Positions 42,165 to 50,808 of a DNA stretch of 64,000 nt are shown here, piece by piece. Position 1 is the first letter of the stretch. Each line of letters opens with the position of its first letter. Location: the NCBI GenBank assembly GCA_944354265.1, contig CALVPX010000004.1, forward strand, positions 1-64,000, in the 5' to 3' direction. The notes beneath the pieces were generated by a model. The model saw nothing but the letters and a program-made list of their open reading frames with translations. It made no database searches and was not told where the DNA came from. The position numbers and the translations under genes were made by a program. Source of the DNA: an uncultured Clostridia bacterium. GTDB taxonomy: Bacteria > Bacillota > Clostridia > Christensenellales > Borkfalkiaceae.

Positions 42165-42548
42165 ATGGCATTCTTGATTTACGCCGCCGCAGGGTTCCTG
42201 TCGGGACTGCTCGGCGGTATGGGTATGGGCGGGGGCACCATAATGATTCCCGCCCTCACGGTATTCTGCGGAGTGGGTCAGCATGCCGCGCAGGTGACAA
42301 ATTTAATTTCCTTCCTGCCCATGGCGGCGTTCTCTCTCGCCGTGCATAAAAAGCAGGGGCTTGTCTGCACTGACGGATTGCTGAGCCTGATAATTCCCGC
42401 CGTCATAACTTCCGTAGCAGGCGGGCTCATCGCGCTCATTCTTCCCGCCGACGTTTTGCGACGTCTCTTTGGCGCCTTTTTGGTGGCGTTAGCTGTGCAC
42501 GGCGGGTTGCAGCTGATTGCCTCGGTCAAAAGGCGGAATAAAACTTAA
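42165..42548 (+). CDS. Half-size TSUP (TauE/SafE) membrane protein, second of a pair
   Basis: 127-residue partner of the previous gene with the same half-permease signature (GFLSGLLGGMGMGGGTIMIPAL, QHAAQVTNLISFLP). Together they equal one TSUP transporter. The two probably assemble as a heterodimer; substrate unknown. The gene has a complete start, so a simple frameshift of a single long gene is less likely, although it cannot be excluded by eye. Confidence 0.86.
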   Translation: MAFLIYAAAGFLSGLLGGMGMGGGTIMIPALTVFCGVGQHAAQVTNLISFLPMAAFSLAVHKKQGLVCTDGLLSLIIPAVITSVAGGLIALILPADVLRRLFGAFLVALAVHGGLQLIASVKRRNKT

Positions 42549-42558
42549 CTTTATGGTA

Positions 42559-42602
42559 AGACAGCGCCTGCGCGCCGCAAACTGCGGCGCGCAGGCGCTG
42601 TC
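42559..42602. terminator. Bidirectional terminator
   Basis: AGACAGCGCCTGCGCGCCGC with GCGGCGCGCAGGCGCTGTCT, a very long perfect stem between convergent genes. Confidence 0.9.
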
Positions 42603-42607
42603 TTGAT

Positions 42608-44107
42608 TTACTTTTTTGATGATACAAGCTTTTTGAGCGGCGCTAAACTTACCAACCCTAAGGCTATAAGTGCAGCCGCAGTGAAGGCCGCCACGGCGCC
42701 TCCGCATATAATTATGTTGACTATTGGCGCCAATCCTTCGGTCAGCCGCCTCAGCAGTATGCCGAAAAGACAGGCAAAAATGCTCACCGCCGCGCTCATG
42801 AGCGTGTATTTTGCGTACTTGACGCCCGGGCACTTTTTGTGCAGAAGATTGAGGTTGAACAGCGCCGTAATTAAATTGCTCCCCACCAATCCGACCATAT
42901 AGGAATAGATGCCTATCATCGGGGTGAGTATGAATATACATGCAAGCATAAACAGCGCGCCTATAAAAAAGTATATGAGCGTCTTTACTTCGCAGTTCAT
43001 GGAGTTGAGCACGGTGGTCGTTATCATGGATATGCACATGGGCAGCAGTATAAAGGAAAACCGCGTTATCACTTCGCCGCTGAATGCGTTGCCGAACAGC
43101 ATGACGCCTATGTCCCCACCCAAGGTGTACAGCAGGGGTATGAGTACTGCGGCTATCAGCACGGCGGCCTTTATCGTCTTTTCAATGTCGTTTTTCAGTC
43201 TTTCATGGCGTTCGGCGTAGTAGTGCTCGCTCATCTCGGGCGCCACAACTACTGCTATGGAGCCTATCAGCGAATTTGGTATAAACAGCACGGGCAGGCT
43301 CATTCCCGTAACGGCGCCGTACAGCGCAAGCGCTTCCGAACTAGTCAGTCCGCAGGCGCTTATCAGCAGGGCGGGCAAAAAGGTCGCCACCACCGAATTG
43401 AGCAGCGAGGTGGAGGTGCGCATAGCCGTTATCGGCATTGCCGAAGCTAAAAGGGGCTTGAGCTGCTCCTTTGGGTTGACAAATTTTCCGCCGTGAAGAA
43501 GATACCATCCCACCGAGACGATAAATGAAAATATGTAGGAGATGAGCACGGCTATCGTGGCGCGGTATGCCCCGTCCGTCGGCGACGACGCCGTAAACAC
43601 TAATATGGTGCCGAGTACGACCATGACGCTGTCCTCGGCGAGCTCGATGAGGGAGTAGGGCATAAACTGCTTGTTCCCCCAAAAAGTCCCCCTCATGACG
43701 GCGTAGACCGACGTAAGAATGAGTCCCGGCAGAAGGATGATGAAAATATTCAGGCTGTCCTCGTCGGGGAAGAGAAATGCCAAAAGGCTGCGCCCGAAAA
43801 AGATTATTATCGCGGCGGGCACGGTAAAAATCAGCGTGCTAACAACGCCTGCGGTCACCACTGCGTGTTTGCCCGCAGCCGTGCCTGTTGCGCTCTGCTT
43901 GGCTATCATGCGCGAAACGGTGACGGGTATGCCGCTCGATGCCGCTGTGAGGAATACCGAAAAGACCGAAAGGCATATCTGATATATGCCTATCCCTTCG
44001 GCGCCTATCAGCCGAGAAAGTATAATTCTGTACGCAAACGACAGCGTCTTTTCTATGGTGGAAAATATGGTCACCTGCGCCGCCGATTTATAAACACTCT
44101 TTGCCAT
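42608..44107 (-). CDS. spoVB: SpoVB/MurJ-like lipid flippase family protein
   Basis: 499-residue polytopic membrane protein of the MOP (MATE/Wzx/MurJ) superfamily, with about 14 transmembrane segments. The N-terminal region SAAQVTIFSTIEKTLSFAYRIILSRLIGAEGIGIYQI and the later GLTSSEALALYGAVTGMSLPVLFIPN are typical of SpoVB, a sporulation-linked putative peptidoglycan precursor flippase. Non-sporulation polysaccharide exporters are an alternative reading. It has no close functional neighbours on its strand. Confidence 0.88.
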   Translation of the reverse strand: MAKSVYKSAAQVTIFSTIEKTLSFAYRIILSRLIGAEGIGIYQICLSVFSVFLTAASSGIPVTVSRMIAKQSATGTAAGKHAVVTAGVVSTLIFTVPAAIIIFFGRSLLAFLFPDEDSLNIFIILLPGLILTSVYAVMRGTFWGNKQFMPYSLIELAEDSVMVVLGTILVFTASSPTDGAYRATIAVLISYIFSFIVSVGWYLLHGGKFVNPKEQLKPLLASAMPITAMRTSTSLLNSVVATFLPALLISACGLTSSEALALYGAVTGMSLPVLFIPNSLIGSIAVVVAPEMSEHYYAERHERLKNDIEKTIKAAVLIAAVLIPLLYTLGGDIGVMLFGNAFSGEVITRFSFILLPMCISMITTTVLNSMNCEVKTLIYFFIGALFMLACIFILTPMIGIYSYMVGLVGSNLITALFNLNLLHKKCPGVKYAKYTLMSAAVSIFACLFGILLRRLTEGLAPIVNIIICGGAVAAFTAAALIALGLVSLAPLKKLVSSKK

Positions 44108-44168
44108 TACGGTTTATTTTACAAAAGTTGTCCGCCGATTATGTTAACAATTGTCTGCTTTTGTCGCA

Positions 44169-44174
44169 TATAAT
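44169..44174 (+). promoter_or_regulatory. -10 box of the LysM-like gene, predicted leaderless
   Basis: TATAAT (44169-44174) lies 7 nt before the ATG at 44182. The -35 region is less clear: TTAACA at 44144-44149 gives a 19-bp spacer. Confidence 0.5.
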
Positions 44175-44181
44175 GTATAAA

Positions 44182-44466
44182 ATGTTACAGCTAATCTGCG
44201 ACCGCCCGCGCTTTATCCGCATAACCGTGTATGTAACTCCCCACCTCGCCGAAAAGCAATTTTGCTGTCCCGTAAAGGATTGCGCTGTCGGCGGAATATG
44301 CCGCATAACCGAAGAGCCGTGCGAAGTTTATGTCGCGCAGCCGTTCGATAACTTTGCCTCCATCGCAAAAAAGACGGGCAGGGAGGGGCAAAAACTGCAA
44401 GCGTTCAACGGCGGCGCCGTGTATCCTACGCGAAGAATATTTTTATATCCGCTCCCGGAAGGATAA
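44182..44466 (+). CDS. LysM-like small protein
   Basis: 94-residue protein. The C-terminal half (YVAQPFDNFASIAKKTG ... LQAFNGGAVYPTRRIFLYP) has the pattern of a LysM glycan-binding domain. The N-terminal half has four Cys (FCCPVKDCAVGGIC) and no signal peptide, so it may stay in the cytosol or the forespore; small LysM proteins are often spore-coat associated. The start at ATG 44182 avoids overlap of the coding region with the TATAAT box, which overlaps the alternative ATG at 44173. No function is assigned beyond the fold. Confidence 0.62.
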   Translation: MLQLICDRPRFIRITVYVTPHLAEKQFCCPVKDCAVGGICRITEEPCEVYVAQPFDNFASIAKKTGREGQKLQAFNGGAVYPTRRIFLYPLPEG

Positions 44467-44559
44467 ACGGCGGCGCGGCATAACAAAAAACAGCAAAACC
44501 TCATAAAATAAAGTAACCGATACAATAATCGACACAACAAATTTTTACGGAGGTAAAAA

Positions 44560-45219
44560 ATGTCCTTTTTCTCAAATTTCCAATCGTCGCAGTGTCCGGG
44601 CACGATAACGGGCAATGCGTTAAACGGTCTGTGCGAAAAGGTCTGTATTCAGGCTCAGAAAATTTTTGACGCCTGCATAAAGCAGATTCAGATCGAAAAC
44701 TACACTCTCGTCCTCACAGACCTTACTCCTGCAAATCCTACATACCCTTTGACTTTCGTCAGCGCCCGTTCCACAACTTCAATGGGCACCATAACTTCGC
44801 TCACCGTCGACCGCCTCGCCGATAAACCCGGCTGTGCGCGCGTTCAGGCCACGGTATCAATACCCGTGGAAGTCGCCTATACCGACGCCAACGGAGTGGA
44901 AGGGGTGGCGCAGTCTACGATATCCGTATCCGAAGACGTGCTGCTGTCCGTTCCCGCGCCCTCTATAATGCCTTACAGGGTGACTGCCGAAGCATCGGCC
45001 GTATGTGCCGAAGGTACTTTCAATGCCGACAGCCAGACGTTCACGGTAAATGCCTGCATAACCATAATTTTGAAAGTTTCCATCGACGTGCAGATACTTT
45101 TGCCTTCCTATGGCTATTGCGCCATTCCTCCCGCACAGGATTTTTCCAAGGAGGTGTGCGAAGGCTTTTTCGAACTTCCCCTTTATCCTCAGGCTAAATC
45201 TTGCAATAAGTGCAAGTAA
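44560..45219 (+). CDS. Cys-rich protein of unknown function
   Basis: 219-residue soluble protein without signal peptide, with about twelve cysteines concentrated at both ends (GLCEKVCIQAQKIFDACIKQ near the start; VCEGFFELPLYPQAKSCNKCK at the end). The middle is rich in alternating beta-like Val/Ser/Thr segments. GGAGG precedes the ATG. The composition is compatible with a spore coat or exosporium-type protein, and the small upstream LysM gene fits this idea, but I do not recognise the family and this is inference. Confidence 0.7.
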   Translation: MSFFSNFQSSQCPGTITGNALNGLCEKVCIQAQKIFDACIKQIQIENYTLVLTDLTPANPTYPLTFVSARSTTSMGTITSLTVDRLADKPGCARVQATVSIPVEVAYTDANGVEGVAQSTISVSEDVLLSVPAPSIMPYRVTAEASAVCAEGTFNADSQTFTVNACITIILKVSIDVQILLPSYGYCAIPPAQDFSKEVCEGFFELPLYPQAKSCNKCK

Positions 45220-45230
45220 GGGGCGTTCGG

Positions 45231-45262
45231 CGCGGCGCAACAGCATGTTGCGCCGCGAAATT
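45231..45262 (+). terminator. Terminator after the Cys-rich gene
   Basis: CGCGGCGCAACA with TGTTGCGCCGCG, then AAATTTT. Confidence 0.75.
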
Positions 45263-45383
45263 TTATATTTTAAAGATATTTATAGTACTATGCCACGCAT
45301 AATCGCCAAAATATTCTACAGTTTTCGCGCATTTGCCGTAAATCTTTATTGCAAAATTACTTTAAAAGATTCAATTATTATGT

Positions 45384-45389
45384 TACAAT
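45384..45389 (+). promoter_or_regulatory. -10 box of the phosphoesterase gene, predicted leaderless
   Basis: TACAAT (45384-45389) ends 6 nt before the ATG at 45396; the -35 at 17 bp is TTTAAA, weak. Confidence 0.5.
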
Positions 45390-45395
45390 AAATAC

Positions 45396-46091
45396 ATGAA
45401 AATATTTGCAATAAGCGATCTGCACCTTTCGGGCCTCGCGGACAAGCCCATGAACGTGTTCGGGGCGAATTGGGAGGGGCATTTCGACAAAATAAAGGCC
45501 GATTGGCTTAAAAAAGTTGAGGCGGAGGATATAGTTCTCATCTGCGGCGACATCAGTTGGGGAACCACATTAGAGGAAGGCCTGTACGACATAAACTCTT
45601 TAAAGGATCTGCCGGGCAAAAAGGTGTTCATACGCGGCAATCACGACTATTGGTGGAACGGCATAACAAAACTCCGCCGCGCCGCGCCCGACGATACATT
45701 CTATTTTCTCCAAAACGACTGCGTTAAGTTCGGCAATGTCGTCATCTGCGGTTCCCGCGGTTGGACGTGCCCTGGCAGCCCCGATTACACCGAACACGAC
45801 GAAAAATTATACCTGCGCGAGGCCGAGCGCTTCAAACTGTGTTTCAAGGAAGTGAACAAGGTCAAAGAAGAGGGCGATACTCTGATTGCACTCATTCATT
45901 ATCCGCCCATGGGCTTGAAGCTTCAGCCCACATTGTTCACTGAGCTGTTTGAAGAAAACGGAGTAAACAAAGTGGTGTTCGGACACCTGCACGGCGACGT
46001 GTTTTTTCCCTTTCGTTATGTTAAGGAGGGAATAGAGTACATTCTCACTTCGTGCGACAAAGTAAACTTCACCCTTCAAAGAATTTTATAA
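45396..46091 (+). CDS. Calcineurin-like metallophosphoesterase
   Basis: 231-residue two-metal phosphoesterase. The metal-binding motifs are in order: AISDLHLSG, CGDISWG, RGNHDYWWNG, LIHYPPMG and FGHLHGD. The PPMG and DYWWNG variants are typical of a Bacillota group of predicted phosphoesterases whose substrate is unknown. No upstream Shine-Dalgarno was seen. The gene is followed by the pyr operon leader. Confidence 0.9.
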   Translation: MKIFAISDLHLSGLADKPMNVFGANWEGHFDKIKADWLKKVEAEDIVLICGDISWGTTLEEGLYDINSLKDLPGKKVFIRGNHDYWWNGITKLRRAAPDDTFYFLQNDCVKFGNVVICGSRGWTCPGSPDYTEHDEKLYLREAERFKLCFKEVNKVKEEGDTLIALIHYPPMGLKLQPTLFTELFEENGVNKVVFGHLHGDVFFPFRYVKEGIEYILTSCDKVNFTLQRIL

Positions 46092-46109
46092 AAAATTTTG
46101 CCTTTTCTC

Positions 46110-46138
46110 TTTACATTTTTTGCGTTTGATGTTATACT
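46110..46138 (+). promoter_or_regulatory. Promoter of the pyr operon
   Basis: TTTACA (46110-46115), 17 bp, TATACT (46133-46138). It gives a leader of about 215 nt before pyrB. Confidence 0.65.
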
Positions 46139-46173
46139 CTTAGGAAATAAAAATAATATCGGCGGAAAATAAA

Positions 46174-46251
46174 TTGGCTTTATTCATAAGACAAAATTCA
46201 TTTTACTATGCAAACCCCTATGCGGAATTATTGCCTGTATTTGTAAGGTAA
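46174..46251 (+). CDS. Candidate pyr leader peptide (25 residues)
   Basis: A TTG-started frame of 25 codons ends at TAA 46249-46251. GGCGGA at 46161-46166 is 7 nt upstream. The frame is rich in U-starting codons (TTA TTC, TTT TAC TAT, TTA TTG, TTT), and its stop codon lies in the 3' arm of the terminator at 46222-46261. A ribosome that reaches the end would block the terminator. The arrangement resembles the enterobacterial pyrBI leader, where UTP level decides whether the ribosome follows RNA polymerase closely. Confidence 0.5.
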   Translation: MALFIRQNSFYYANPYAELLPVFVR

Positions 46252-46268
46252 TTATTTCCGCTTTTTTT
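46222..46268 (+). terminator. Attenuator hairpin upstream of pyrB
   Basis: GCGGAA pairs with TTCCGC, and TATTGCCT pairs approximately with AGGTAAT across the loop GTATTTGT; seven Ts follow. It lies about 90 bases before the pyrB ATG with no gene in between except the candidate leader peptide, so readthrough is required for pyr expression. No PyrR-binding consensus was recognised. Confidence 0.8.
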
Positions 46269-46357
46269 ATGTTCGGCCGTGTGCCTCAGTTCGGAGCAAC
46301 ATGTACTTCGCATAACCGCGTCAGGCTTGTAAAATAAAATTTTAAGGATTTATATAT

Positions 46358-47290
46358 ATGCTGAAATCAAAAGATCTGCTTGGCCTCAGGAACATAACCG
46401 CAGATGAGATTACCGAAATTTTAGACCTCGCCGCTTCCTTTAAAAGACAGGTAAAGGCGGGGGACAAAAAATTTTCTTACCTCTCGGGCAAAACGCTCGT
46501 CACTCTGTTTTATGAAAACAGCACGCGCACGCGCACTTCGTTCGAACTTGCCGGCAAGTACCTCGGCGCTCACGAGGTAAACATTTCCGCTTCGTCAAGC
46601 TCCGTGCAGAAGGGAGAAACGCTCATCGACACGGGCAAGACGCTCGACGCATTGCAGACCGATTACATTGCCATCCGTCACCCCATGGCGGGCGCGCCCC
46701 ATCTGCTTGCAAAAACCGTCCAAGCTTCCGTTCTCAACGGCGGTGACGGCATGAACGAGCATCCCACGCAGGCCCTCCTCGATATGCTCACCATGCGTGA
46801 AAACTTCGGCAAACTCAAGGGGCTCAAGGTCGCCATTCTCGGCGACATAAAGCACAGCCGCGTGGCAAAATCAAACCTCTTCGGCCTGTCCGAGGTGGGT
46901 GCTGAGGTGTGGGTTTACGCCCCCAAAACGCTCATTCCCGTCGGGTTCGATGCCCTCGGCGCGCATATAGCCCGCTCCCGTGAGGAGGCAATCGAAGGCG
47001 CAAACGTCGTCATGGGCTTAAGAATTCAGCTCGAGCGTCAGTCGGGCGGCCTGTTCCCCTCGCTGTCCGAATACTCGCAGTTCTACGGCGTAAAGGATGA
47101 CATGCTCAAGCTCGCTTCACCCAATGCCATAGTCATGCACCCCGGCCCCGTAAACCGCGGAATAGAGCTTACGCCTACCTTAATCGACGGCGGGCAGAGC
47201 AGGATTGAAGATCAGGTAACTTCCGGCCTCAGCGTGCGCATGGCGGTATTAAAACTTCTTTCAGAGTACAGGGAGAAAAACGGTCTATGA
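46358..47290 (+). CDS. pyrB: Aspartate carbamoyltransferase catalytic subunit
   Basis: 310-residue enzyme that condenses carbamoyl phosphate with aspartate, step two of pyrimidine synthesis. The carbamoyl-phosphate motif is YENSTRTRTSFE (about 48-59); others are RHPMAGAPHLLA, GDGMNEHPTQALLD and MHPGPVNRGIE. A pyrI regulatory subunit is absent. It overlaps pyrC by 4 bases. Expression is likely controlled by the attenuator and leader peptide directly upstream. Confidence 0.97.
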   Translation: MLKSKDLLGLRNITADEITEILDLAASFKRQVKAGDKKFSYLSGKTLVTLFYENSTRTRTSFELAGKYLGAHEVNISASSSSVQKGETLIDTGKTLDALQTDYIAIRHPMAGAPHLLAKTVQASVLNGGDGMNEHPTQALLDMLTMRENFGKLKGLKVAILGDIKHSRVAKSNLFGLSEVGAEVWVYAPKTLIPVGFDALGAHIARSREEAIEGANVVMGLRIQLERQSGGLFPSLSEYSQFYGVKDDMLKLASPNAIVMHPGPVNRGIELTPTLIDGGQSRIEDQVTSGLSVRMAVLKLLSEYREKNGL

Positions 47291-48561
47291 AAACTCTCAT
47301 TAAAAACGGCAGCGTCGTCCTTAAGGACTGCGTAAAGACAAGCGATATCCTCATCGAGGATGGCAAAATCGCCGCGTTGGGCGACAACCTTACGGGCGCC
47401 GACCAAGTAATTGATGCTACGGGCAAAACGGTCATCCCCGGCATAATCGATATGCACGTCCATCTCCGTGAACCCGGCTTTGAGGGCAAGGAGGACATTG
47501 CCTCCGGCTCTCTCGCGGCGGTTGCGGGCGGGGTTACGCAGGTCTGCTGCATGCCCAACACCAATCCCGTATGCGACAACGCTGTCGTCGTCAACTATAT
47601 AATCAACAGGGCAAGGGAGGTAAACCTCTGCAAAGTCCGCCCCATAGGCGCAATCACCCGCGGCGAACAGGGCGAAAGCCTCGCCGATATAGGCAAAATG
47701 GCCAAGGCGGGCGTCGTCGCTCTCTCGGACGACGGCAAGTCGGTAATGAATTCCAACATTATGCGCCTTGGCATGGAGTACGCCTCCGACTTCAATTTAA
47801 AGTGCCTGTGCCACTGCGAAGATGCAACCCTCGTCGACGGCGGCGTCGTCAACGAAGGTTACAACTCCACGGTCTGCGGCTTAAAGGGACAGTTAAGGGC
47901 GGTGGAGGACATAATGATCTCCCGCGATATCTGCCTTGCGCAGAGTTTGAATCTTCCCCTCCACATCTGCCACGTCTCAACCTATTCCGGCGTAGAAATC
48001 ATCCGCGCCGCCAAGAAGAACGGCGTGCAGGTTACGGCGGAGACCTGTCCCCATTACTTCATCTTGACCGACGACATAATAACCGACTTCGATACCTTCA
48101 CCAAGGTCAGTCCCCCCGTCAGGGAGGAGCGCGACAGGCAGGCCATAATCGAAGGTCTCAAGGACGGCACTCTCGACTGCATAGTCACCGACCATGCCCC
48201 CCATTCCAAGAAGGATAAGGAGGTGGAGTACAACCTCGCCGCCTTCGGCATGAGCGGAATCGAAACGAGCTTTGCGCTCAGCTACACCTATCTTGTAAAG
48301 AGCGGCATAATGACCCTTCCCGAACTCATGCGCAAGATGAGCAACAATCCCGCACACGTCCTCAACCTTGAGGGCGGTGAGATAAGGGAGGGCGAAGTTG
48401 CCGACCTTGCAATCGTCGACCTCAACTCAAGTTACACAATCGACGGACAAAAGTTCTACTCAAAGGGCAAAAACACGCCCTTCAACGGCTACAAAGTCTA
48501 CGGTAAAGTGTGTTACACCATCGTCGACGGCGCGGTCAAATTTGATTCAAGCAAAATGTAA
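47287..48561 (+). CDS. pyrC: Dihydroorotase
   Basis: 424-residue class I dihydroorotase, a zinc amidohydrolase that closes carbamoyl aspartate to dihydroorotate. Metal-binding motifs: DMHVHLREPG near 58-67, the later CHCED and ICHVSTY His residues, and DHAPHSKKDKE with the catalytic Asp. The Lys normally carboxylated as a bridging ligand is replaced in this class by an Asp/other residue; here SDDGKSV fits the class I bacterial form. It overlaps pyrB and lies 54 bases before pyrF. Confidence 0.96.
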   Translation: MKTLIKNGSVVLKDCVKTSDILIEDGKIAALGDNLTGADQVIDATGKTVIPGIIDMHVHLREPGFEGKEDIASGSLAAVAGGVTQVCCMPNTNPVCDNAVVVNYIINRAREVNLCKVRPIGAITRGEQGESLADIGKMAKAGVVALSDDGKSVMNSNIMRLGMEYASDFNLKCLCHCEDATLVDGGVVNEGYNSTVCGLKGQLRAVEDIMISRDICLAQSLNLPLHICHVSTYSGVEIIRAAKKNGVQVTAETCPHYFILTDDIITDFDTFTKVSPPVREERDRQAIIEGLKDGTLDCIVTDHAPHSKKDKEVEYNLAAFGMSGIETSFALSYTYLVKSGIMTLPELMRKMSNNPAHVLNLEGGEIREGEVADLAIVDLNSSYTIDGQKFYSKGKNTPFNGYKVYGKVCYTIVDGAVKFDSSKM

Positions 48562-48615
48562 CGTACATTGTGCGTTAAAAATATATATTAATATATAAAT
48601 TTATAAGGTAGAGAG

Positions 48616-49530
48616 ATGATTGATAAACTTATTGACAGAATTATTGAACTTCAGAATCCCACTTGCGTCGGACTTGACACAGACTTTTCCTATCTCCCCG
48701 AAGAGCTCCGCGAAGGCATAGCTACCTTCGAGGGCGTTGCCGAGGGCCTCATCGAGTTCAACATGAACATTATCGACAAGGTGTGCGACATAGTGCCCGC
48801 CGTCAAAGTTCAGGTCGCCTACTACGAACAGTACGGCTACGAGGGACTGCGCGCCTTCGACTACACGGTCAACTACGCAAACGGCCGCGGAATGTATGTC
48901 ATTGCCGACTGCAAGCGCAACGACATCGGTTCAACCGCGTCCTGCTATTCCAAGGCATACCTCGGCGTGACCGATATCAACGGCAAAAAAATCAAGGCCT
49001 TCCCCGCCGACATGCTCACCGTCAACGGCTACCTCGGCACGGACGGCATAGCGCCCTTTATTGAGGACTGCAAAAAGTACGACAAGGGCATTTTCGCCCT
49101 CGTCAAAACTTCAAATCCCTCTTCGGGCGAACTGCAGAATTTAAAGCTTGAAAACGGCAAGTTCATCTATGAGCAGATGGGCGAACTCGTGCAGGAGTGG
49201 GGCAAGGACACAATCGGCAAGTACGGCTATTCGGACGTGGGCGCCGTCGTCGGCGCAACCCATCCCGAGGAGGCGGCAAACCTGCGCTCTCAGCTCAAAA
49301 ACACGTTCTTTCTCATTCCCGGCTATGGCGCACAGGGCGGCAATGCGCAGATGCTCAAGTGCTGCTTCGACGAACGCGGCCTCGGCGGCATTGTCAACAA
49401 TTCGCGCGGCATAATCTGCGCCTATAAAAAGCCTCAGTACAGCGGCATGTCGTATGCCGAAGCTGCCCGCGCCGCCTGCATCGATATGCAGCAGGATCTC
49501 GCCTCCGCAATAGGTAAAATGGGAAGATGA
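48616..49530 (+). CDS. pyrF: Orotidine-5'-phosphate decarboxylase (type 2)
   Basis: 304-residue decarboxylase converting OMP to UMP. It belongs to the long (type 2) group: NPTCVGLDTDFSYLPE at the start, ADCKRNDIGSTA with the catalytic Lys/Asp, and the end motif RGIICAYKKPQYSG. Shine-Dalgarno AAGGTAGAG precedes the ATG. It overlaps pyrK by 4 bases (ATGA). Confidence 0.96.
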   Translation: MIDKLIDRIIELQNPTCVGLDTDFSYLPEELREGIATFEGVAEGLIEFNMNIIDKVCDIVPAVKVQVAYYEQYGYEGLRAFDYTVNYANGRGMYVIADCKRNDIGSTASCYSKAYLGVTDINGKKIKAFPADMLTVNGYLGTDGIAPFIEDCKKYDKGIFALVKTSNPSSGELQNLKLENGKFIYEQMGELVQEWGKDTIGKYGYSDVGAVVGATHPEEAANLRSQLKNTFFLIPGYGAQGGNAQMLKCCFDERGLGGIVNNSRGIICAYKKPQYSGMSYAEAARAACIDMQQDLASAIGKMGR

Positions 49531-50288
49531 AGGAATTATTTTGTACCGTAAAGAGCAATAGCGCAATTGCCCGCGGCATTTTTGCCATGACCATAACCCT
49601 CCCCGAGGAAGTGCAGGTCAGGGGCGGGCAGTTCTTAAATATCTCCACGGGCAATCCCGCTCATCTCTTGAAGAGGCCCTTCGGCATAATGCGCAAGGAC
49701 GGTTGTGACATAACTTTCTGCTATCAGCTCAAGGGCGAGGGTACAATGTGCCTTTCAAAGGCAAAGGCGGGCGATGAGCTCGCCGTCACGCTCCCCCTCG
49801 GCAACGGCTTTGCCATTCCCGACGGCGCAAAAAAAATTGCCGTGGTCGGCGGCGGAGTGGGCATTTTTCCTCTTTTGTCCGTCATTGAAAGCGTAAAGGG
49901 CAGGGAATTCTATTCCTACATAGGTTTCCGCGGCGCCGAGTACGCCTGCCTCATCGACGACTTCAAAGCCGCAAGCAAGCAGCTCACAGTCGTCACGGAC
50001 GACGGCTCCATAGGCGCAAAGACCAACGCCGTTTCAGCCTTTCTGTCCGAATATGAAGAGGTGCAGCCTCATTTAATAATCTCCTGCGGCCCTCCCGTAA
50101 TGCTTCGCGCCCTCAAATCGCAGCTCAAGGAGAGGGGTATCTCAACGCCCTGCCTCGTATCCTTGGAGGAGCGCATGGGCTGCGGCATAGGCGCCTGCCT
50201 CGTCTGCGTCTGCAAAAAGAGCGATGGCTCCAACGCCCGCGTCTGCAAGGACGGCCCCGTCTTTGACATAAACGAGGTTGAATTATAA
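49527..50288 (+). CDS. pyrK: Dihydroorotate dehydrogenase electron transfer subunit
   Basis: 253-residue FAD/[2Fe-2S] protein that passes electrons from dihydroorotate dehydrogenase PyrD (type 1B) to NAD. The N-terminal FAD region has RPFGIM and GVGIFPLLSVIE; the C-terminal cluster-binding Cys are MGCGIGACLVCVCK and RVCKDGPVF. It pairs with PyrD at 51333, from which it is separated by two membrane-protein genes. Confidence 0.95.
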   Translation: MKELFCTVKSNSAIARGIFAMTITLPEEVQVRGGQFLNISTGNPAHLLKRPFGIMRKDGCDITFCYQLKGEGTMCLSKAKAGDELAVTLPLGNGFAIPDGAKKIAVVGGGVGIFPLLSVIESVKGREFYSYIGFRGAEYACLIDDFKAASKQLTVVTDDGSIGAKTNAVSAFLSEYEEVQPHLIISCGPPVMLRALKSQLKERGISTPCLVSLEERMGCGIGACLVCVCKKSDGSNARVCKDGPVFDINEVEL

Positions 50289-50329
50289 AGTTTTAAAACT
50301 TGTCAATCCCATTGATTCTTGAGCAGAAT

Positions 50330-50803
50330 ATGGAAGAATACGAAGTAATAGCCGTAAAGGCCAAATCTTACCTTGTGCAGGGCATAATTTTGGTGGCATT
50401 GTTGCCTTTTTTATGTTGGTTTTTATTTTTTGAATACGGCGAAGCGCTTACAGATAGCGGCTTCTTACCGCTGATAATCAAAATTCTGTGCTTTGCGCTC
50501 ATAGTTATCCTTGTCGTAGTGCCCATCTACACAATTATAAATTATGTGCGCACGCCTTACAACGTAATAACAAGGCAGGGCGACGAACTTACTTTTATGA
50601 ATAAGCGCTTTAAAATTGCCGATATTGCCGACATAAACTATCACCGCGCTCACGCAAGGGGCATCTATTACAGGACAGGCCGCCTTAAAATAATACTGAA
50701 GGACGGTACAATAATAAAGTGCAACTGCGTCAAAGAGGTAGAGCAAGTCCACAGCCGGCTGTTTGCCCTTATCCGCGAAGGCGACAAAAGAGAGGAAGTT
50801 TGA
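50330..50803 (+). CDS. Membrane protein with PH-like domain, inserted in pyr operon (1)
   Basis: About 157 residues. Two transmembrane helices lie near residues 13-35 and 50-75, followed by a C-terminal beta-rich domain (YNVITRQGDELTF ... LKIILKDGTIIKCNCVKEVEQVHSRLF) like bacterial PH-type (DUF304-like) domains. The start at ATG 50330 is taken because an in-frame TTG at 50300 has no Shine-Dalgarno. A paralogue follows. The position between pyrK and pyrD suggests co-expression with pyrimidine synthesis, but no function is known. Confidence 0.72.
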   Translation: MEEYEVIAVKAKSYLVQGIILVALLPFLCWFLFFEYGEALTDSGFLPLIIKILCFALIVILVVVPIYTIINYVRTPYNVITRQGDELTFMNKRFKIADIADINYHRAHARGIYYRTGRLKIILKDGTIIKCNCVKEVEQVHSRLFALIREGDKREEV

Positions 50804-50808
50804 TTAAA

